Part shown: positions 60,901-64,000 of the stretch, one piece after another | Numbering within the stretch: the first letter of the stretch is position 1 | Layout of the letters: each line of letters begins with the position of its first letter | NCBI RefSeq assembly: GCF_018998565.1 | Contig: NZ_JAHNZO010000018.1 | Span: 62,001 to 126,000, forward strand | Length of the DNA: 64,000 nt | Direction of reading: 5' to 3' | Source of the DNA: Paenibacillus oleatilyticus | Lineage (GTDB): Bacteria; Bacillota; Bacilli; Paenibacillales; NBRC-103111 | Program-made: the position numbers and the translations under genes | The notes under the pieces: generated by a model | What the model saw: only the letters and a program-made list of their open reading frames with translations | The model's database searches: none | What the model was told of the DNA's origin: nothing

Positions 60901-63479
60901 GCCTGCTCCTTTTGCTTCCCGCCGTCCACCCAAGCGGCCACGGCCGCCAAATCCTTCACGGTCGGATGCTCCGCCACTTGCCTGGGCGTCACGACAATTC
61001 CGTGATCCCTGGCCATGGAAACCGTCTGTATGGCAAGGATCGAGTCTCCCCCAACGGCATAAAAATGATCGTTGACCCCGATATTTTGCCGCTTAAGCAG
61101 GTGCCGCCAAATGTGAAGCAGTCGCTTTTCCATTTCGTCTTCGCCCGTTTCCGGCGCCTTTTCGGTAGATTGCTCCCACACCGTATTCGGATGAGGAAGC
61201 GCCGACCGGTCCACTTTGCCGTTAGTATTCAAAGGAAACGCTTCCAGTCGACAAAAGTAAGACGGAACCATGTAGGACGGTAACACGGAGGATAAGTGCA
61301 GCGTCAATTCGGCCTCTTCCAGCTCTTGGGAAGAAGTATAGTACGCCGCCAGCTTCTGATAATGCCCGTCGTGCCACGCCCGGACCATGCATTGTCGGAT
61401 GCCCGGATATTGCCGAAGCCGATGCTCGATTTCCCCCAGCTCAATGCGGTAACCTCTAATCTTGACCTGATCGTCGTTACGACCGATAAAAATCAATTCC
61501 CCGCCCGGCGTCCATTTCACGATATCTCCGGTTTTATATAACCTCTCAATTTGTGGAGCGTGCCCATCCCCCATCACAAACTCTTTGTAAACGAACCGTT
61601 CCTGGGTCAGCTCTTCGCGGTTCAGGTAGCCTCGGGCCACCCCGACGCCGCCCACCCACAGCTCACCGGGAACGCCGACCGGAACCGGTTGGCCGAACGG
61701 ATTCAGGACAAACAGGCGTTTGTTGTAAACGGGCTGTCCGATCGTCACTCTTTTCCCCGGCCGACAGAGCCCTACGGAACAAATAATCGTCACTTCGGTC
61801 GGACCGTATGCATTCAGGAAAAAGCGGTCTTTTCCCCAATCGTTCACAATATCCGGCGTACAAGCCTCCCCGGCCGATACGATCGTTCGCAAGCCGGGCA
61901 ACTCCCGCTTACTCATCGTTCGTAAGACGGCCGGGGTCAGCATGGCAAGGTGAATGTTTTTTTGTTCGATCACGTCCGAAATATCGGCATATGGAGGCAG
62001 TTCCTCTTCCGACAGGACAACGATTGTTCCACCGACCGTTAACGTTCCGATCCATTCGTAAACCGACGCGTCAAAGCTGATGGAAGCGAATTGCAGCACG
62101 CGCGTCTCCGAAGTCAGCCCAAACTTGTCGATAAGATAAGGAATCAGCGCAACAAGTCCGGCGTGTTCGATGAGCGCGCCCTTCGGTTTTCCGGTGGAGC
62201 CGGACGTATAGATGACGTATGCCAGATCGTCCTGTTTGACCTCAACGTTTAAATTTTCAGCGGAATCGCAAGGTTGCGCAAGCCACTCGTCGATACAAAT
62301 AAGCGTCACCGCCTCCATACCGGCTTGAGAAATGACCGGCTCCAGCCTGGCGGCCAATTGGCTGGTTGTCACAATGATTTGGGCTTGAGCGTCCTCCAAA
62401 ATAAACCGAATGCGTTCCTCCGGATACTGAGGATCGATCGGAAGGTAAGCCCCTCCCGTCTTCATCACGCCCAGCATGGCCGGAAGCACATCCGCGCTTC
62501 GTTCCAGCATGATAGGGATCAGCGTCCCTCGCGGCAGATCGCTCTGCTCGTTCCTCCGACACGCATCCATAATGACGCGGGCAATTCGGTTAGCCCGGCG
62601 GTTTAATTCGAAGTAGGTCAGCTTCTGCTGATTAAACTCCAAGGCGACCGCCTCCGGCGTCCTGACCGCTTGTTCCTCGACCAATTGATGGACGGTTTTA
62701 CGTGCAGGATATGCCCTGTCCGTATCGTTCCATCGGAGAAATTGCTTCCCTTCGTTTGCCGTGAGGAACGGGTGGAAAAGTACAGGCTTCTCCGGGCCAT
62801 TCAATGCGTTGGTCAGCAATACCCGGAACTGCCCTGCGAGCCGGGAAATCTGCGTTTTGCCGAAGCGCTTGCCGTCATACTGAATCGCGCATTCGAATTC
62901 GTCGAGGCTGTAACGATAACGAAGTACAATCTCAGGCTGGCCCATACCACGCGGAGAGTTTTTCGTATGAACCTCGGGGAGCAGATTCCTTCCGTGCGCT
63001 TCCAAGATGCCGACTTTACAATAGTCCCCGTGCCCTGGTGCGGAACGACTCCCTTCGGCTTGCTGCGTTAACGTGCCGCTCCAGGAACCGCCGCCTGTTT
63101 TCCCATCATCCAATTGCGTCTTGACCCTGCGCACCAAATCAAGAAGACCATCTTCTTTCCGAATGTTGACGAGCAGCGGATAGTTAGGTTCGCCTCCCAC
63201 TTCATCCGGCATAACGGAATACAAAACAGGCACCTCGTATTGATTGGCATAATGGGATAGCAGAACAGACCATACCGCCGTAAGAAACGAAGGCATGCAA
63301 AGCTGATGCCTGCGGACAAATTCCGTCGTTACTTTGAATTGTCGGTTTCCCAAACGGATCTTATGGAAAACGTAATCGCCCACGGGTTCGCCCTGGCCCC
63401 TGTTATTCGAAAACAGCGGCAAGCAACATCGGCTGCCGCCCAAAGTATCATTCAGGGCTGTTCCGTCAGCAGGTGTCAT
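54900..63479 (-). CDS. Two-module nonribosomal peptide synthetase with E domain and terminal C domain
   Basis: This protein has 2,859 residues. Order: truncated condensation C-lobe (about 1-240, no HHxxxDG); A1 (about 250-770, YTSGSTGKPKG near 425); PCP1 (GGDSI near 808); epimerisation domain (about 870-1315, HHLVIDGVS); C (about 1330-1765, HHILLDGW); A2 (about 1780-2290, YTSGSTGKPKG near 1940); PCP2 (LGGHSL near 2336); terminal C-like domain (about 2410-2850, HHLIFDGMS). There is no thioesterase or reductase. The A2 pocket, aligned by eye to GrsA, reads DAFWLGATFK, close to valine codes; A1 reads roughly DAYMVAAIIK, hydrophobic but unassigned. The predicted core is D-Xaa-L-Val. The terminal C domain may release or cyclise the product. 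Confidence 0.95.
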   Translation of the reverse strand: MTPADGTALNDTLGGSRCCLPLFSNNRGQGEPVGDYVFHKIRLGNRQFKVTTEFVRRHQLCMPSFLTAVWSVLLSHYANQYEVPVLYSVMPDEVGGEPNYPLLVNIRKEDGLLDLVRRVKTQLDDGKTGGGSWSGTLTQQAEGSRSAPGHGDYCKVGILEAHGRNLLPEVHTKNSPRGMGQPEIVLRYRYSLDEFECAIQYDGKRFGKTQISRLAGQFRVLLTNALNGPEKPVLFHPFLTANEGKQFLRWNDTDRAYPARKTVHQLVEEQAVRTPEAVALEFNQQKLTYFELNRRANRIARVIMDACRRNEQSDLPRGTLIPIMLERSADVLPAMLGVMKTGGAYLPIDPQYPEERIRFILEDAQAQIIVTTSQLAARLEPVISQAGMEAVTLICIDEWLAQPCDSAENLNVEVKQDDLAYVIYTSGSTGKPKGALIEHAGLVALIPYLIDKFGLTSETRVLQFASISFDASVYEWIGTLTVGGTIVVLSEEELPPYADISDVIEQKNIHLAMLTPAVLRTMSKRELPGLRTIVSAGEACTPDIVNDWGKDRFFLNAYGPTEVTIICSVGLCRPGKRVTIGQPVYNKRLFVLNPFGQPVPVGVPGELWVGGVGVARGYLNREELTQERFVYKEFVMGDGHAPQIERLYKTGDIVKWTPGGELIFIGRNDDQVKIRGYRIELGEIEHRLRQYPGIRQCMVRAWHDGHYQKLAAYYTSSQELEEAELTLHLSSVLPSYMVPSYFCRLEAFPLNTNGKVDRSALPHPNTVWEQSTEKAPETGEDEMEKRLLHIWRHLLKRQNIGVNDHFYAVGGDSILAIQTVSMARDHGIVVTPRQVAEHPTVKDLAAVAAWVDGGKQKEQAIDLAGEFGLTPIQHWFFEQRFEEPNYFNQSHMLLLNHCDPTKLETSLNRLVRLHPELAAQFVRHGSTYVQRYRTDAVVRLASHTIRETERPDPEVAAVCAKWHGQLNYESGTMLRAGWIEGHPDGKIRLFLTVHHLVIDGVSWRILLQELYQLYHGADLLPVPSPFKIWQAAITDYAQKEDLRDHIGYWSDVLSRSAAFQLPVDRCSDHRGSAESAELVATLPPNDTQRLLHRCAHAYHTQINDLLLTAWSLLLSAWSGQGTVAFRLEGHGREHSVSDMNLTRTIGWFTSMFPVCIRLSADASLGEAIKSVKEQLRRIPDRGISYGALRYCHPDEAVRTALTASEPQALFNYLGQFDQAETGEANEWLNFTRDAAQDHSSPRNHGTSLLELNCSVVQGQLHLFMKYSRRHYEEATIAGLMESFSSYLRSIIEHCEGKESEEFTPSDFPLVSIERHSLDRIVNTYHAQHGLDKIMPLSPLQKGLLFHYLDHPSSDQYFVQTSWKYEGRLDVTRYREAWQHVVAENDCLRTCFVWEELDEPVQCVVQAAEPDWTVVDIASQPADRQQEYFEQWMTLDRERRFDLRRPTYRLALIRSSPEEWTVVWSYHHILLDGWSLPLLLNRVHDLYECSLQNIMPHRNPSLPFEPYMRWLMTKERTEAETFWKAYLADVTEPTLLPMEKSGMYFDAHQPIRKQQIETLQLDSSFTGRMEAFVRQMQISLNTLVQFAWGKVLQVLYDAEVTVFGMVVSGRGSDLAKADRITGLLINTLPLVMHWNTEQSVAGCMKELHHTIQKLNDYCCVSLNELKGWSSVQGHTLFHSIVAFENYLNDYRQPASGLHMSAMEEREKTNYPLTITIASDSDRIFIKLIYDADRLERETVRRLTEHLRLVLHFAVEHPDTAVGDICLMTKDDYNRIVYDWNRTFTEYPRESSVPELFGEQVRLRPSQPAVITCDRVVTYDRLDQLSRHVASILAEDAPVREKLIGVCLPRSLEFIVSILGILKAGCAYVPIDPDFPAERIRDMIRDAELDTIITSRSGADSLAEACQGVSLKLICADDFDNMTFVEQEEKGRRPAAASDLAYLMYTSGSTGKPKGVMVEHRSIVRLVKHTNYFPFSPDIKLLYTGSPVFDASTFEIWGTLLNGGRLFVVSKDDLMNVRLLEQRMKAWGINALWLSAALCNQWTQENEAMFAGLRWLLVGGEALSPKPINRLRMAYPSLTILNAYGPTENTTFSTSYPIERPFERDIPIGKPISNTTCYILDKRGHVQPVGAVGEIFVGGDGVARGYWKQEELTRKAFVPNPYASAEDRAKGRNLVLYRTGDLGRWLLDGNIEYIGRSDGQLKLRGFRIEPGEIEHRLGSYPDVKQCLVIARKLHGELRLIAYYTSEMDEQDIPEERFQAFMADGLPSYMLPFRYVRLESFPLTVNGKIDRARLPLPEVRRTGQTSDPDAATALEQLMEQIWRTVLKLDHIRKDEDFHALGGHSLHALRIVSLLQKSGYPVTVNQIFREQTIERLARSLSGTLSAPDSASAMEARPDTEMASASGQRTYPNNGFPLSAVQRRFFKRDLKNRNMFNVPYLALLKLRITKQEMRRALQLLVDRHAALRLTFARLDHGEWYQVELDIDMDRAFAYVDLRELSASHNVFISDYCSKLQHEFDIGEGPLWKAVLFDHYGAGSGQVLLLLFHHLIFDGMSMNIFLDECRQLLYTGADEDLDREAGSSYRDWCLALTQYAAAGVTAEAAAYWRDVVEGGKSLQVDWEAQQSPVHRHMATMTYDLLEGVEQVGLLKALAAQRHTTPLGVLLAALSRACFDLKKQPDLLLHVMSYQRESFLPNIAIYRTVGFFAGAYPVRIRIGKQELLGDAEALLEHVKRTLNAIPKEGMDYFALRHIIPELHPEAEPLIDDSRMLFHYQSEETAWQADDFYEPLTLPYGNTSAPDNPSAYWLNMTVSLKRDRLSLTCYYSTLHYEEQTIAGLVRRFTEHLRHGIEVNTLTTTGEGSFRS

Positions 63480-63617
63480 CGGTTCTTCATCTCCTCTCTT
63501 TGTTTCTGCACATCTACCCTCGTGAAAATAAGTACCAATAAAAAGAGGGATTTTAGAAATGTTTTCCCTATTACTCTACTATAGTCCAAACCATGCATTT
63601 ATTTCCATCATTAATAA

Positions 63618-63655
63618 TAAAAAAACAGAGCCCGCAAACCCGCGAGACTCCGTTT
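63618..63655 (-). terminator. Probable terminator of the SDR gene
   Basis: On the minus strand a GC-rich imperfect hairpin (GGAGTCTCGCGGG with a partner in GCGGGCTCTG) is followed by TTTTTTTATT. The NRPS gene must therefore have its own promoter in 63490-63617, which I cannot place with confidence. Confidence 0.55.
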
Positions 63656-63775
63656 TGTATAACATATTCACCATTTCGAAGAATGACTCCATGAAAAGTT
63701 GAAATCTTCTTTTTCCATTCCGCATGCGTTGCCAATACGGACTCCGCATCATACCACGGGCGATCGCGACCGGAA

Positions 63776-64000
63776 CTATTGCGGATTGGTCGTCCAAATC
63801 CCGGCGTTTTTGATGAAAACGCGTGCCGGCAGCTTCAAAGTGGCGAGCACAAGATCCGCCACGTCCTCCGGCTGCATCATCCGGTCTTCGTCACCAATTT
63901 TGAGACCGGCATTCGTTGCGAGCTCGGTGTTGACCGTACTTGGAGTAAGCGCGGTTACGCGGATGTTGGACTTGCGTACCTCCTGCATCAGCGCTTCCGT
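63776..64000 (-). CDS. Short-chain dehydrogenase/reductase, C-terminal part (5' end outside window)
   Basis: The frame runs in from the right edge and stops at TAG 63778-63776; about 74 residues are visible. The segment QEVRKSNIRVTALTPSTVNT, then DRMMQPEDVADLVLATLKLP, is the region after the YxxxK helix of classical SDR enzymes such as FabG-like 3-oxoacyl-ACP reductases. The catalytic residues lie outside the window, so the substrate cannot be judged. A terminator separates it from the NRPS. Confidence 0.85.
   Translation of the reverse strand, partial: TEALMQEVRKSNIRVTALTPSTVNTELATNAGLKIGDEDRMMQPEDVADLVLATLKLPARVFIKNAGIWTTNPQ

Noticed and set aside
60900-62800. Assigning the substrate of adenylation domain A1
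   Set aside because: The by-eye pocket reading (about DAYMVAAIIK) resembles several hydrophobic or aromatic codes and fits none well enough to name.
63480-63775. Missing half of the NRPS N-terminal C domain in another frame upstream
   Set aside because: Fewer than 300 bases separate the NRPS from the SDR stop and they include a terminator, too short for the roughly 180 missing residues.
1-64000. tRNA, rRNA or a replication origin
   Set aside because: No cloverleaf, rRNA core sequence or DnaA-box cluster was noticed on either strand.

Overview
The window (about 55 percent GC by eye) looks like a chromosomal segment of a Paenibacillaceae-type Firmicute (Paenibacillus, Cohnella or Brevibacillus-like). 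The signs are strong AGGAGG ribosome-binding sites, TTGACA/TATAAT-type promoters, a T-box leader, an SLH surface protein, Bce/Bcr-type antibiotic detoxification modules, a DdlR-like MocR regulator, GH65 maltose phosphorylase and an NRPS. I see no rRNA, tRNA, CRISPR array, prophage or intact insertion sequence. Most genes lie on the minus strand.

Layout. 1-4963: a very large secreted surface protein, cut by the left edge (RCC1-like repeats, FN3-like region, seven Ig-like repeats of about 88 residues, four DUF5011-like repeats, SLH). 5-11 kb: an MDR oxidoreductase with a divergent LysR regulator; a 205-bp MITE-like insert between duplicated terminator hairpins; a T-box-controlled DAHP synthase/chorismate mutase; a frameshifted MFS efflux gene behind twin operators and a six-codon leader; an LpdD-like protein. 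11-17 kb: a BceRSAB-like sensing and detoxification cluster whose permease lacks the usual large extracellular sensor domain and whose ATPase is frameshifted, followed by a membrane-anchored serine hydrolase and a 41-residue coupled membrane peptide. 17-22 kb: a second two-component/ABC module (response regulator, kinase, BcrA-like, BcrB-like) ending in uppP, parallel to bacRS-bcrABC. 21.8-24.6 kb: a TetR gene and a flavoprotein monooxygenase with paired 19-bp operators, then a small secreted protein. 24.8-29.9 kb: two imine-reductase-like enzymes, a MerR regulator and a UvrA paralogue, all with promoters of 20-bp spacing typical of MerR control. 30-36 kb: asparagine synthetase with a divergent TetR gene, then an ethanolamine-type permease and a lipoprotein phosphatase of the phosphorylcholine phosphatase type. 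36-40.4 kb: a LacI regulator, beta-phosphoglucomutase and maltose phosphorylase with three LacI-type palindromes. 40.5-44.2 kb: MocR regulator, D-Ala-D-Ala ligase and aminotransferase.

44.2-49.7 kb is the most promising unexplored system: one promoter drives a DUF6530-like protein, a MoxR-like AAA ATPase with an unusual Walker B, a VWA protein, a degenerate GIY-YIG protein and a coiled-coil/DUF2325 protein. At the ATPase-VWA junction lies A AAA AAC, a canonical -1 slippery heptamer. The -1 frame is open straight into the VWA protein, which has no well-placed start of its own.

49.7-64 kb: a GntR-plus-solute-binding-protein fusion regulator, a Tat-exported beta-helix protein with a CcpA cre site in its promoter, then a two-module NRPS (truncated C, A-PCP-E, C-A-PCP, terminal C, no TE) translationally coupled to a family 17 glycosyltransferase, and a partial SDR gene. 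The cell-wall themes (UppP, Bce/Bcr pumps, D-Ala-D-Ala ligase, serine hydrolase) and the NRPS fit a soil bacterium that makes peptide antibiotics and defends itself against them.
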